Positions 45,772 through 55,537 of a stretch of DNA of 64,000 bases are shown in pieces (positions within the stretch are counted from its first letter, which is position 1; each line of letters starts with the position of its first letter). Where the stretch lies: the NCBI RefSeq assembly GCF_034039665.1, contig NZ_CP120131.1, positions 2,503,440 to 2,567,439 on the forward strand, in the 5' to 3' direction. The DNA comes from Mammaliicoccus sp. Dog046 (GTDB taxonomy: Bacteria; Bacillota; Bacilli; Staphylococcales; Staphylococcaceae). The notes under the pieces are model-generated. The model made no database searches and was not told the origin of the DNA. It worked only from the letters and a program-made list of their open reading frames with translations. Position numbers and translations under genes: made by a program.

Positions 45772-47566
45772 TGGCGCAATAGGTACTATCCTTTATTCCG
45801 AGGGATTAGATACTTGCCCAGAACAATATAATTTAACACACCCAGAAAAAATCGAACACATCCACCGCTCTTATATAGAAGCTGGTGCAGATATCATTCA
45901 AACAAACACATACGGTGCTAACTTCGAAAAACTACAAGACTTCAACTTAGAACACCGTGTTAAAGAAATTCATCGCGAAGCAGTACAAATTGCTAAGAAA
46001 GCCAGTCATAAAGACACATATATTTTAGGAACGGTTGGTGGGTTTCGTAACGTAAAGAAGAGTCACTTATCTATTGAAGCCATTCAATATCATACAGAAA
46101 TACAAATCGAAACACTCGTTAACGAAGGTGTCGATGGTATTCTATTCGAAACTTATTATGATTTAGATGAACTACTCGCCGTCTTAAAAGATGCAAGAGC
46201 AAAGTACGACATTCCAATCATCGCTCAGCTGACGGCAAGTAATACGAATTATTTAAGAAACGGTACACCTATCCCAGATGCCTTACAATCTTTACTTGAT
46301 GAAGGTGCAGACGTTGTTGGTTTAAATTGCCATCACGGACCTTATCATATGATTCAAACTTACAAACATATCGACATTCCAAATCAAGCATATTTATCTT
46401 GTTACCCTAATGCAAGCTTACTTGATTTAGAAGAGAACGAATTAAAGTACAACAACAATGCAGCTTATTTCTCAGATGCAGCAAAGTCACTCGTACAACA
46501 AGGCGTTAGATTAATCGGAGGTTGTTGTGGTACTACACCTGATCATATCAATAAGATTAAACAAGTCGTCAAAGACTTAAAACCCGTTAATCAAAAAAAC
46601 GTCATCCCTATCGAGACGAAACAATATAAACAACAAAGTAAAAGCGAACCGAGCATTAAAGAACTCGTTCAGCAACAACCAACTGTCATTGTTGAATTAG
46701 ATACACCAAAGCATTTAGATACAACAAAGTTCTTTGAAGGCATTCAAGCACTTGAAGATAGCGGTGTCGAAGCTGTCACTCTTGCCGATAATTCTCTCGC
46801 TAGCGTAAGAATTTCAAATATCGCAGCAGCAAGTATCATTAAACAAAAATATAAAATAAGACCCCTCGTACACTTAGCGTGTCGAGATAGAAATTTAATT
46901 GGATTACAATCTCATTTAATGGGTCTATCACTTCTAGGCATTAATGACATATTGACGATTACCGGTGATCCTTCAAAAGTTGGAAACTTCCCAGGTGCGA
47001 CGAGCGTATTTGACGTTAATTCCAGCGGGCTAGCCGAAATCATTACTCAATTTAATCAAGGAATTAATGCAGACGGCGATACTTTAAGAAGCAACACAAA
47101 TTTCTCAGTAGCCGGTGCATTTAATCCAAATGTTAATCGACTTGAGCCAGCAGTTAAACGCTTAGAGAAAAAGATTGAATCAGGTATGGAATACTTTATT
47201 ACCCAACCGATTTATGAACCTGAAAAAGTGAAAGAGATATATGAAGCAACAAAACATATAGATGCACCAATATTCATCGGTATTATGCCAATCACTAACT
47301 ATAACAATGCACTCTTTCTACACAATGAAGTCCCTGGTATTAAATTATCAGAAACCGTCCTTAACGCTTTTGAAAAAGTAAAAGACGACAGAGACGCAAC
47401 AAGAGCGCTTAGCATAAGCTTAAGCAAACAATTAATTGACGCAATACACCAATATTTTAATGGCTTGTACTTAGTGACACCATTTTTAAAATATGATTTA
47501 ACAGTAGAATTAGCGAACTATTCAAAATCCAAAACAGGATCACAAACCAAGGAGGCAATATTATGA
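45728..47566 (+). CDS. metF: Fused homocysteine S-methyltransferase / methylenetetrahydrofolate reductase
   Basis: 612 residues. Residues 1 to about 290 are a homocysteine methyltransferase domain with the zinc cysteines in VGLNCHHG and [14 protein letters not shown]. Residues about 325-612 are a MetF TIM barrel ([25 protein letters not shown]). It supplies 5-methyl-THF for MetE and may remethylate homocysteine. AAGGAGG precedes the ATG inside metC; its stop overlaps metE. Confidence 0.93.
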   Translation: MNLKEALQNRILVADGAIGTILYSEGLDTCPEQYNLTHPEKIEHIHRSYIEAGADIIQTNTYGANFEKLQDFNLEHRVKEIHREAVQIAKKASHKDTYILGTVGGFRNVKKSHLSIEAIQYHTEIQIETLVNEGVDGILFETYYDLDELLAVLKDARAKYDIPIIAQLTASNTNYLRNGTPIPDALQSLLDEGADVVGLNCHHGPYHMIQTYKHIDIPNQAYLSCYPNASLLDLEENELKYNNNAAYFSDAAKSLVQQGVRLIGGCCGTTPDHINKIKQVVKDLKPVNQKNVIPIETKQYKQQSKSEPSIKELVQQQPTVIVELDTPKHLDTTKFFEGIQALEDSGVEAVTLADNSLASVRISNIAAASIIKQKYKIRPLVHLACRDRNLIGLQSHLMGLSLLGINDILTITGDPSKVGNFPGATSVFDVNSSGLAEIITQFNQGINADGDTLRSNTNFSVAGAFNPNVNRLEPAVKRLEKKIESGMEYFITQPIYEPEKVKEIYEATKHIDAPIFIGIMPITNYNNALFLHNEVPGIKLSETVLNAFEKVKDDRDATRALSISLSKQLIDAIHQYFNGLYLVTPFLKYDLTVELANYSKSKTGSQTKEAIL

Positions 47567-49809
47567 CAATCAGAACAGCAAATTTAGGATTCCCAAGACT
47601 AGGTAAGAAGAGAGAATGGAAAAAAGCCATCGAAAGCTACTGGGCTAAAAAAATAGATAAAGCTGAATTAGATCAAACATTGCAAGACTTGCACAAAGAA
47701 ATATTAGCTATTCAACAAGACTATAAAGTAGATCAAATACCAGCTGGTGATTTCTCATTATATGACCACGTACTGGATACATCACTTTTATTCAATATTA
47801 TTCCTGAACGTTTCCAAGGGCGTCCTGTCGATGATGATTTATTATTTGATATCGCGAGAGGTAATAAAGAACATGTTGCAAGTGCTCTGATCAAATGGTT
47901 TAACACAAACTATCACTATATCGTTCCTGAATGGGATAATGTATCACCAAAAGTAAACAACAACGTATTACTAGAGAAGTTTAACTTTTCAAAAGAAACT
48001 GGCGCAACAACACATCCAGTAATTGTTGGACCAGTAACATACGTTGCATTATCTAAAGGCGGCGAACAAAGCTTTGAAGATAAAGTTAAAACTTTATTAC
48101 CTCTATATAAAGAAGTATTTGAAAGTTTAACTGCAGCTGGCGCTGAATATATTCAAGTTGATGAACCTATTCTAGTGACAGACAAAGCAACTGAATTACA
48201 AGATATTACTCAAGAAGCATATGAATACTTCAATAAAGAAGTAGCTGATACAAATATTGTCTTACAAACATATTTCGAGCGTGTAGATTTAAGCTTTGTT
48301 GGTCAATTACCTGTTTACGGTTTAGGTTTAGACTTTGTACATGATAACGGATTTAACTTAAAACAAATTCAAGATGGATTGTTCCCTAAAGATAAAGCAT
48401 TATTTGCAGGTATTGTAGATGGTAGAAATGTTTGGGCAACAAATATCGAAGAGAAGAAATCATTAATCGAAACATTACAATCTTATGCAGACGATATCGT
48501 GATTCAACCTTCTTCATCACTTTTACATGTACCAGTTACATTAGAAGAAGAAACTTTAGACGAATCTGTACGTGAAGGATTAAGTTTCGCTACTGAAAAA
48601 TTAAACGAACTTTATGCTTTAAAACAATTATTCAATGAACAAGATGATACTTTATATAACGAATTGAAAGCACAATTCGAACGTTTTGAAAATCAATCAT
48701 TCAAACAACTTGAATACGATTATGCATCTGTTAAATCAGAACGTAAAACACCTTTTAAAGAAAGAAAAGTATTACAAGATCAAGAATTAAACTTACCTGA
48801 TTTACCAACAACAACAATCGGTTCATTCCCTCAATCTAGAGAAGTGAGAAAGTTCCGTGCAGACTGGAAGAATAATAGAATCACAGACGAAAAATACGAA
48901 ACTTTTGTTCAAAATGAAATTCAACGCTGGATTGAAATTCAAGAAGAAATTGGATTAGACGTACTTGTACATGGTGAATTCGAACGTAATGACATGGTAG
49001 AATTCTTCGGTGAAAAATTAAGTGGATTCTTAGTTACGAAATTCGGTTGGGTTCAATCATATGGTTCACGTGCCGTAAAACCACCAATCATTTATGGAGA
49101 TGTTAAATGGACAGCGCCATTAACAATTAAAGAAACACTTTATGCGCAAAGCTTAACGAAGAAACAAGTTAAAGGTATGCTTACAGGTCCTGTAACGATC
49201 TTAAACTGGTCATTCGAACGTGTAGACATTGCAAAAAGTGAAGTCCAAGATCAAATTGCCTTAGCAATAAACGAAGAAGTATTGGCACTTGAAGAAGCTG
49301 GCATTAAAATCATTCAAGTAGATGAACCAGCATTGCGCGAAGGCTTACCTTTACGTTCTGAATATCATGAAGATTACTTAGATAAAGCCGTACATTCATT
49401 TAAACTATCTACATCTTCAGTTCAAGATTCAACGCAAATTCATACACATATGTGTTATTCTCAGTTCGGTCAAATCATCCATGCGATCAAATCATTGGAT
49501 GCAGATGTTATTTCAATTGAAACATCAAGAAGTCACGGTGATTTAATCCAAGACTTTGAAGACATCACATATGACTTAGGTATTGGTTTAGGTGTTTATG
49601 ATATCCATAGTCCACGTATACCAACAGAAGAAGAAATTACAGTTGCTATTGATCGTGCACTTCAAAAAATTGACCGTTCTCTATTCTGGGTTAACCCTGA
49701 CTGCGGATTGAAAACGAGACAAGAAGCAGAAGTTGTCGAAGCATTAAACGTATTAGTTAAATCAGTTGAGAAATTACGTAAAGACAGCACAGTTACACAA
49801 ACGAATTAA
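47563..49809 (+). CDS. metE: Cobalamin-independent methionine synthase
   Basis: 748 residues, two barrels. The C-terminal barrel holds the zinc site ([10 protein letters not shown] and NPDCGLKTR) and [11 protein letters not shown]. Transfers the methyl group of 5-methyltetrahydrofolate triglutamate to homocysteine. GGAGG precedes the ATG, which overlaps the metF stop (ATGA). Last gene of the T-box operon. Confidence 0.96.
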   Translation: MTIRTANLGFPRLGKKREWKKAIESYWAKKIDKAELDQTLQDLHKEILAIQQDYKVDQIPAGDFSLYDHVLDTSLLFNIIPERFQGRPVDDDLLFDIARGNKEHVASALIKWFNTNYHYIVPEWDNVSPKVNNNVLLEKFNFSKETGATTHPVIVGPVTYVALSKGGEQSFEDKVKTLLPLYKEVFESLTAAGAEYIQVDEPILVTDKATELQDITQEAYEYFNKEVADTNIVLQTYFERVDLSFVGQLPVYGLGLDFVHDNGFNLKQIQDGLFPKDKALFAGIVDGRNVWATNIEEKKSLIETLQSYADDIVIQPSSSLLHVPVTLEEETLDESVREGLSFATEKLNELYALKQLFNEQDDTLYNELKAQFERFENQSFKQLEYDYASVKSERKTPFKERKVLQDQELNLPDLPTTTIGSFPQSREVRKFRADWKNNRITDEKYETFVQNEIQRWIEIQEEIGLDVLVHGEFERNDMVEFFGEKLSGFLVTKFGWVQSYGSRAVKPPIIYGDVKWTAPLTIKETLYAQSLTKKQVKGMLTGPVTILNWSFERVDIAKSEVQDQIALAINEEVLALEEAGIKIIQVDEPALREGLPLRSEYHEDYLDKAVHSFKLSTSSVQDSTQIHTHMCYSQFGQIIHAIKSLDADVISIETSRSHGDLIQDFEDITYDLGIGLGVYDIHSPRIPTEEEITVAIDRALQKIDRSLFWVNPDCGLKTRQEAEVVEALNVLVKSVEKLRKDSTVTQTN

Positions 49810-49923
49810 TTTTAACTTTAAGATTTCATAACATTAGCCGTTAACCTTAACAAATGTCACTGCCATATAATATTTTTGAGCGAGTGTTATATGGCAGTTG
49901 ACCTTCCCTATATTCAATATATA

Positions 49924-49959
49924 AAAAGCCCCTTCCGGTGGAGATCGGAAGGGGCTTTT
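49924..49959. terminator. Bidirectional terminator between metE and cstA
   Basis: AAAAGCCCCTTCCG / CGGAAGGGGCTTTT, very strong stem just downstream of cstA (minus strand) and about 115 nt past metE. Confidence 0.9.
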
Positions 49960-49963
49960 GCTA

Positions 49964-51418
49964 TTAATATTTAGATATTGTTTTGATACCAATATGATGA
50001 TCTATTTCTATCGCACGTTCACTATTTTTACGATATAAATAATAGAAATACATAGACCATAAGATAGTTAGTCCAATAGATAGCCAGTAACTTAATGTTA
50101 AATCCATACCTAATCCAATAGGCTGACTTAATATATACGTAAATATATTCCACGTCATAAATAAAGCAGGTATTAATGCTACGTAGAAATTCTTTTTAGA
50201 CAACAACAAGTACATCACACCGATCCACAATGCTATCACTGCTGTTGTTTGGTTAGCCCATGAGAAATATCTCCATAAAATTGTGAAGTCTACTGTTGTT
50301 AATACAAAACTAATAATAAACATTGGTATCGCAATCGCAAATCGTTTCCATATTTTCTTTTGACCAAAATTAAAATAATCTGCGAGTATCATTCTTGCAC
50401 TTCTAAACGAAGTATCTCCGCTCGTAATTGGCAATACAATCACACCAAGTATTGCAAATGTACCAAATACAGAGCCTAATAACATTGTCGATGCTTCACT
50501 CACAACAAGTGCCGCTTCACCTTTAGCTAACACTTCTTGAAGTCCACCATATCCACCGAATAAACTCATCGCAGCCGCAGCCCAAATCATTGCGATAATA
50601 CCTTCCGCAATCATCATACCGTAAAATATTTTTCGACCATTTTTCTCGTTATTCGTTGTTCTAGATATAATAGGCGATTGTGTTGCGTGGAATCCAGATA
50701 AAGCTCCACAAGTAATCGTAAAGAATAGTAATGGGAATATCGGTGCAGAATCAGGATGCATATTCTTCAAAGTTAATTCTGGAATATCCGCCCCTGTCAT
50801 TAATAATCTTATAAAAATACCAACCGCAGACACCATTAATATAAAACCAAATATCGGGTAAACCTTACCGATAATCTTGTCGATTGGTAATACTGTAGAT
50901 AAGAAATAATATACAAAAATAACAAAAACAATAATACCTAATGCAATTTTCCCATCCATTAATGAATGTAATAATAATGCAGGACTCGTAACGAATACCG
51001 TCCCTGTTAATAGTAGTAATAATAACGTAAATACATTAACAAGATGCCTCATCACATTACCTAAGAACTTTCCAGCTAACTCGGGTAAGTGTGCCCCTTT
51101 GTTACGAATTGAAATCATACCAGTTAAATAATCATGGACAGCCCCTGCAAATATCGAGCCTAATACAATCCATAAAAATGCAACAGGACCATATAAAGCA
51201 CCCATAATAGGTCCGAAAATCGGGCCAACACCAGCGATATTTAATAATTGGATTAACGAGTTTTTATTCGTCGTCATCGGAACATAGTCAATATCATCCC
51301 TTTGATCATGCGCAGGTGTTGGACGCTCATCCTTAACACCAAACATTTTTTCAATATACTTGCCATATGTAAAATAACCTACAATCAATAATACAATCGA
51401 AACTAAAAATGTAATCAA
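49964..51418 (-). CDS. cstA: CstA-family carbon starvation transporter
   Basis: 484-residue membrane protein with about 13 segments. Family marks: NIAGVGPIFGPIMGALYG, GAVHDYLTGMISIR, GFHATQSPIISR. CstA/BtsT proteins import pyruvate or peptides during carbon limitation. A GGGGGG ribosome site precedes the ATG. A cre site directly upstream predicts CcpA repression in glucose, consistent with a starvation role. Confidence 0.92.
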   Translation of the reverse strand: MITFLVSIVLLIVGYFTYGKYIEKMFGVKDERPTPAHDQRDDIDYVPMTTNKNSLIQLLNIAGVGPIFGPIMGALYGPVAFLWIVLGSIFAGAVHDYLTGMISIRNKGAHLPELAGKFLGNVMRHLVNVFTLLLLLLTGTVFVTSPALLLHSLMDGKIALGIIVFVIFVYYFLSTVLPIDKIIGKVYPIFGFILMVSAVGIFIRLLMTGADIPELTLKNMHPDSAPIFPLLFFTITCGALSGFHATQSPIISRTTNNEKNGRKIFYGMMIAEGIIAMIWAAAAMSLFGGYGGLQEVLAKGEAALVVSEASTMLLGSVFGTFAILGVIVLPITSGDTSFRSARMILADYFNFGQKKIWKRFAIAIPMFIISFVLTTVDFTILWRYFSWANQTTAVIALWIGVMYLLLSKKNFYVALIPALFMTWNIFTYILSQPIGLGMDLTLSYWLSIGLTILWSMYFYYLYRKNSERAIEIDHHIGIKTISKY

Positions 51419-51437
51419 AGAAATCCCCCCTTGTTAT

Positions 51438-51451
51438 TGAAAACGCTTGCA
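51438..51451. promoter_or_regulatory. CcpA-binding cre site of cstA
   Basis: TGAAAACGCTTGCA fits the cre consensus TGNAARCGNWWNCA at every fixed position. It lies 20 nt before the cstA start codon, where bound CcpA would block transcription. Confidence 0.8.
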
Positions 51452-51640
51452 TAAAAGTATAAATGAGTTATTTACAAATTACAATGCTTCTCGGGCAATT
51501 TAACAACATATTTACATAGTAAGCATATCAAATTGGACTTGTTTTCAATCGTTTTGATTTTTGGGAGGTGATATTGAGGTGCTAATGTACGAAATTTGTT
51601 GGGGATCACGGGAGCTGAGGTCAAGTTACGGAGTGCTAAC

Positions 51641-51835
51641 GGACAGAATCTCGAATTATGTCCGTTACAGCTCTCTTAGGGACAGAATCCTGAATTATGT
51701 CCGTTACAACCTTCTTAGGGACAGAATCTCGAATTATGTCCATTACAACCTTCTTAGGGACAGTATTTCGAATTGTGTCCGTTACAACCTTCTTAAGGAC
51801 AGAATCTCGAATTATGTCCGTTATAGCCTTCATAT
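51641..51835. repeat. Five 39-bp tandem repeats with internal dyads
   Basis: Units start at 51641, 51680, 51719, 51758 and 51797. Each begins GGACAGAAT and holds GGACA ... TGTCC, a potential hairpin. Because 39 is a multiple of three, open frames persist on both strands, but I do not believe they are genes. This accounts for most of the 51419-51905 gap. Confidence 0.9.
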
Positions 51836-51879
51836 ACACACCACTTCTATACAACTACATCACTTCAAACAAACTATAA

Positions 51880-51907
51880 AAAATCTCCTCAAATTTGAGG
51901 AGATTTT
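51880..51907 (-). terminator. Terminator of the secreted-peptide/ABC operon
   Basis: AAAATCTCCTCAAATTTGAGGAGATTTT, a perfect palindrome followed by U-rich sequence on the minus strand, overlapping the stop of the last gene. Confidence 0.88.
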
Positions 51908-52103
51908 AATGAATTAATCCTATTAAAATTAAAAATAAAATAGAACTAATAAAAGTAATTAAAACAAGTATCCAGAGTTTTTTTAAATTCAAATCAATTT
52001 CATACACATTTAAAATTTTTATTATCGTCAATAAAGCCACTAAAACTAGTGCAAAAGAACTAATGCCAAATAATATATATAAACATATTATTATAAACTC
52101 CAT
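51906..52103 (-). CDS. Small two-TM membrane protein, possible immunity protein
   Basis: 65 residues with two hydrophobic helices (FIIICLYILFGISSFALVLV and LWILVLITFISSILFLILIG) joined by a short charged loop. It starts 1-2 nt after the secreted-protein gene, so the two are co-translated. Small membrane proteins placed like this often protect producers from their own bacteriocin. That is inference. Confidence 0.65.
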   Translation of the reverse strand: MEFIIICLYILFGISSFALVLVALLTIIKILNVYEIDLNLKKLWILVLITFISSILFLILIGLIH

Positions 52104-52104
52104 G

Positions 52105-52605
52105 TTAAATATATTTATTTATAACGCAAAAATCTTTTATCGCGTTATATTTTTTGAAATTTTGGCAAGCTTTTGTTAATCCATAATTATATATATCTTC
52201 GGCAAATTTCGTGGCAACAGTTGTTCCAACAGCAGCTACTATTCCGATTGCTGCAGCACCAATTAATGGCGCTAATTGTATAGCTCTAGTTTTAGAACCA
52301 CTTTCACCCTCGATTTTCTCTTTATCATTTTGAATTAATTGTAATTTAGATGCATCCAATGTTTTTAAATGATTTTCAACTGCTATAATTTGTTTTTCAG
52401 ATAGTCCAGATTCTTCTTTAGCAACTTCTTTATCAAAAGTATATTTACCAGTATCTGAATTATAATCATAACCCTTTAAAATCTTAGAACCTAGACCTTC
52501 GTAATACTCTATACTTTGCATTTGAGCATTAGCAGGATGTGAAAAAACAGATGAAATCATAAATAATAAAGCAATAAAAGACAGTAATACTTTAAACTTA
52601 TTCAT
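52105..52605 (-). CDS. Secreted protein with hydrophobic C-terminal segment, candidate bacteriocin precursor
   Basis: 166 residues. Clear Sec signal peptide (MNKFKVLLSFIALLFMISSV, predicted cleavage at ANA-Q). An acidic pro-like middle follows, then a Gly/Ala-rich hydrophobic stretch (about 113-132; LIGAAAIGIVAAVGTTVATK) and a tail with two Cys (ACQNF, DFCVINKYI). The plan recalls SdpC-like toxins, whose active peptide is cut from a hydrophobic region with a disulfide. No clear homology is claimed. It lies 154 nt past a co-directional ABC transporter operon. AGGAGG ribosome site precedes the ATG. Confidence 0.6.
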   Translation of the reverse strand: MNKFKVLLSFIALLFMISSVFSHPANAQMQSIEYYEGLGSKILKGYDYNSDTGKYTFDKEVAKEESGLSEKQIIAVENHLKTLDASKLQLIQNDKEKIEGESGSKTRAIQLAPLIGAAAIGIVAAVGTTVATKFAEDIYNYGLTKACQNFKKYNAIKDFCVINKYI

Positions 52606-52714
52606 AGAATCCCTCCTAGAAAAATTTTAAGTGCTACACCTAATATTTTACAAAAAAGAAAATAAATTTCAATACGTTCAAAAAATACCGTCAAATTATT
52701 TCATTATTAATAAA

Positions 52715-52748
52715 TTCCCCACATCTTTTCTAATTGGATGTGGGGATG
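52715..52748 (-). terminator. Hairpin between membrane protein and secreted-protein genes
   Basis: CCCCACATC / GATGTGGGG stem with U-poor tail on the minus strand. It may attenuate transcription from the ABC genes into the secreted-protein gene. Confidence 0.6.
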
Positions 52749-52759
52749 TCTTGTTCTAA

Positions 52760-53182
52760 TTAAAATCTTCCTTCTTTAATCTTTCTTATAACTTTTATTA
52801 TTAAAAACACAAAAGAAGCTATTAGAAACTCTTGTATAAAAAAGCCTAAATAAGTAATGAATCGAATATTCTTATTAAATTCAAAAACAGATGTATTTGA
52901 TTGAACTGTATTATTTTCAATAACACTCATTGGCGTATTTGTTATTAAAACGTACATCAGTGCAGTATATATAATCGATCCTAAGATTATATAAATCCAA
53001 TACAGTTTCTTTCCATATGCAATTCTACCTATCAGTATTGCTAATAAAATTGATGGTACTATTTGTACTAATAACATGTGTTGAAAAATATTAAAAGTAC
53101 TCATAAAAATCATACTGAGCATTATTTCTATCACCAATAAAGCAATAATTATTGTATTTATTTTCGTTAATTTTTTATCCAT
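52760..53182 (-). CDS. Four-TM membrane protein beside ABC transporter
   Basis: 140 residues with about four hydrophobic segments and an external-looking loop (NNTVQSNTSVFEFN). Starts 5 nt after the permease stop. Not recognised; immunity or transporter-accessory role is possible. Confidence 0.6.
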   Translation of the reverse strand: MDKKLTKINTIIIALLVIEIMLSMIFMSTFNIFQHMLLVQIVPSILLAILIGRIAYGKKLYWIYIILGSIIYTALMYVLITNTPMSVIENNTVQSNTSVFEFNKNIRFITYLGFFIQEFLIASFVFLIIKVIRKIKEGRF

Positions 53183-53187
53183 AACAA

Positions 53188-54345
53188 TTACTTCAGACCT
53201 TCGACCATATTTTTATTTGCAGCAACCATTGCAGGAATTATGCTGAACACAATTCCAAACCCAACAGTAGCTATAAAAGTTATGATTATTTGTAAACCTG
53301 TCAAACTTGCTACTATACCTAACATATTCATTAAAGTGATGCATATTAAAATTGAAATTATACCTGTTAAACCGCCTAAAGAAGATAACACTGTTCCTTC
53401 AATAATATACGATAATTGTATGTCGCTTTTTTTAGCGCCTAATGCTCGTCGGATTGCAATTTCTTTAGATCGTTCACTTATAGATGAAAACATTGCATTC
53501 ATTACTCCAAATCCAGCTACAAATATCGAAATACTGGATAATAGTGCAATGAAATTTAATATTGTCTCTGTCTGAGATTTTGTTTCTTCATAGACTCCTT
53601 TATTGTCTGTATATGTATAACTGCCCTTGTTCTTATATGACCCATTTCTATCGAGTGAATCTAATGCTTTATTTATTTCTTTTTGATTTTGTGTCTTGAT
53701 AAGCATTTCATCATAATACATTTTATTTTGCATAACATCTTTCTTTATTTGCTCTGTAATTATTAATGATGGCACTAACTCATTAATTGTAGATGCTTTG
53801 TAAATTGTACTTATTTTATAGTTTTTATTTTTAATTTTTATGTCTTTATTTATAAATGTTTCTATATTATTTTGGCGTGTTAAGTTTAATAACGCTTTAT
53901 CACTGATTGCAATTTCATTTGAACGCTTATTTTGTTCTTCTAGCTTCTTACCCTTTATAACTTCCGGTAAATTCACTTCATTTTTCTTTAAATTTTCAAC
54001 TGTTCTGTAACTAAGAATTTGTTTTGAATCTCCATAAAACACATTCACCATTGTTCCGTAAGAACTAGATACTAATTGAGCTTTCTTATTAATAACGTTT
54101 TCTATTAAATTTTTATCTTCTTCTGTAAAACCAGCCAATTCTGTGACATTTTCACTTACAAAATTAAGTGTTGTTTGATTTTTATCTACTTGGAGATTGT
54201 CTGATAAAGATTGATTTGTAAATTCACTACTTGCTTGGACGAACAGAACAACAAAACTTGCTATTGCAATTGCTATAGAAGTTAAAATACTTTGCCTTTT
54301 ATTTCTTAATAACAATTTGAATACATCTTTAAATAAGTTAATCAT
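53188..54345 (-). CDS. MacB/FtsX-type ABC permease
   Basis: 385 residues. N-terminal membrane anchor (LTSIAIAIASFVVLFVQASS), a large extracytoplasmic domain (about 40-260), then three C-terminal helices with the FtsX motif SERSKEIAIRRALGAKK. Such permeases export or sense peptides and antimicrobials together with a LolD-type ATPase. Overlaps the ATPase gene by 8 nt. Confidence 0.85.
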   Translation of the reverse strand: MINLFKDVFKLLLRNKRQSILTSIAIAIASFVVLFVQASSEFTNQSLSDNLQVDKNQTTLNFVSENVTELAGFTEEDKNLIENVINKKAQLVSSSYGTMVNVFYGDSKQILSYRTVENLKKNEVNLPEVIKGKKLEEQNKRSNEIAISDKALLNLTRQNNIETFINKDIKIKNKNYKISTIYKASTINELVPSLIITEQIKKDVMQNKMYYDEMLIKTQNQKEINKALDSLDRNGSYKNKGSYTYTDNKGVYEETKSQTETILNFIALLSSISIFVAGFGVMNAMFSSISERSKEIAIRRALGAKKSDIQLSYIIEGTVLSSLGGLTGIISILICITLMNMLGIVASLTGLQIIITFIATVGFGIVFSIIPAMVAANKNMVEGLK

Positions 54346-55027
54346 TTACACCAGTCACCTCTGACTCTGAATAAAGTAACCCATCTTTCATAATGTATTT
54401 TTTCTTTGCTAATTGAGCTACTGTTGGATCGTGTGTCACTAATATAATTGTCATACCTTCTTGGTGAATATCTTTAAATATATTTAATATTAAATCACGA
54501 TTTCTTTCATCGAGTGATCCTGTAGGTTCATCTGCAATAATGATACTAGGCTTATTTGCCAAGGCTCTAATTATAGCTACTCTTTGCTTCTGACCACCAG
54601 ATAAATTACATGCATATTCATTTACTTGATGTTCTAAATTTAATTTCTTTATCAAATATTCAATGTATGATTTATCAGCTTTTTCATTGGAATATAAGAA
54701 AGGTAAGTTTATATTTTCTAACACTGTATATTCATCTATTAAGTTAAAATGTTGAAATATAAATCCGATTTTTTGATTTCTTAATTTCGACTGCTGTATA
54801 TCATTTGTACTATTTATTACTTGCTCTTCAAATATGTATTCGCCAGAAAAATCTACATCCAAAAGTCCTATAATATTAAGTAAGGTAGACTTACCTGACC
54901 CTGACTTCCCTACAATTGAAACAAAGTCTCCTTTATTTATATCTAAAGAAATTCCTTTTAATATATTTTCATTTTGCTTTCCAGATCTATAATTTTTTGT
55001 TATATGACTTAATCCTATTAAACGCAT
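54338..55027 (-). CDS. LolD/MacB-type ABC ATPase
   Basis: 229 residues from ATG 55027 (GAGGGTG, 7 nt spacing; an ATG three bases earlier is possible). Walker A GKSGSGKST, Q-loop FIFQHFNL, signature NLSGGQKQRVAIIRAL, Walker B IIIADEPTGSLD, switch VTHD. Partner of the permease downstream; the operon has a near-ideal promoter upstream. Confidence 0.9.
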   Translation of the reverse strand: MRLIGLSHITKNYRSGKQNENILKGISLDINKGDFVSIVGKSGSGKSTLLNIIGLLDVDFSGEYIFEEQVINSTNDIQQSKLRNQKIGFIFQHFNLIDEYTVLENINLPFLYSNEKADKSYIEYLIKKLNLEHQVNEYACNLSGGQKQRVAIIRALANKPSIIIADEPTGSLDERNRDLILNIFKDIHQEGMTIILVTHDPTVAQLAKKKYIMKDGLLYSESEVTGVND

Positions 55028-55087
55028 CATAATGCACCCTCATCGTAGATTAAATATATGATAGTATATTCGCTTTTTTTCAATAAC

Positions 55088-55116
55088 ATTTTATTCCATC
55101 AATAATATTGTGTCAA
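55088..55116 (-). promoter_or_regulatory. Promoter of the ABC/peptide operon
   Basis: -35 TTGACA (55116-55111), 17-nt spacer, -10 TAAAAT (55093-55088) on the minus strand. Confidence 0.8.
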
Positions 55117-55271
55117 TCCTTATTTTATAAAAATAATGTTTTATAAAATAAATTATTTTTTTTAGATAATTAGTTTTTTTTCATTTCTTTAACATTTAAA
55201 ATCTACGATATTTTCATTCTCTTAATATCCTACAAACTTAAAAATAGGCTGGGACTGAAATATTCTAGAAA

Positions 55272-55481
55272 TTAAAAATACAGTGGAAATTCATTTCTAC
55301 ATTTGAATTTCCACTGTATTTTTTTGTTTAAATTCTTTTTGGTAGATCTTATATTTGTTGCCATTAAAGCAATTTCAAGTTCTCATTTTACTTTGGAATA
55401 TTCTCGTAACAACATACGAATGAAATCCAAAATAACCTTTAAATATACGAAAACTACTTCTAAATCAATCTTACTTTGTTT
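55272..55481 (-). pseudogene. Relic of an IS1182-type transposase C-terminus
   Basis: One minus-strand frame reads KQSKIDLEVVFVYLKVILDF, then IRMLLREYSKVK, a stop, and ELEIALMATNIRSTKKN. This follows the C-terminal pattern of IS1182/IS1272-like transposases (..IDVE.VFG.LK...F.R...RG..KV..E..I..MA.NIRK). The frame ends inside the hairpin AATACAGTGGAAATTC / GAATTTCCACTGTATT (55277-55322), perhaps the element's terminator. The rest of the IS is gone. It accounts for most of the 55028-55537 gap. Confidence 0.65.
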
Positions 55482-55537
55482 CTAGTTTGAGATATTACTG
55501 ATTTTGAGTTAGGAATTATGTCCTATGCTCTTTTTTT

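Noticed and set aside
51561..51917. 118-residue frame over the 39-bp repeats, with GGAGG upstream
   Set aside because: The frame exists because the repeat length is divisible by three; translation is a monotonous RISNYVRY repeat ending in a terminator. A GTG start at 51579 keeps a small chance that it is real.
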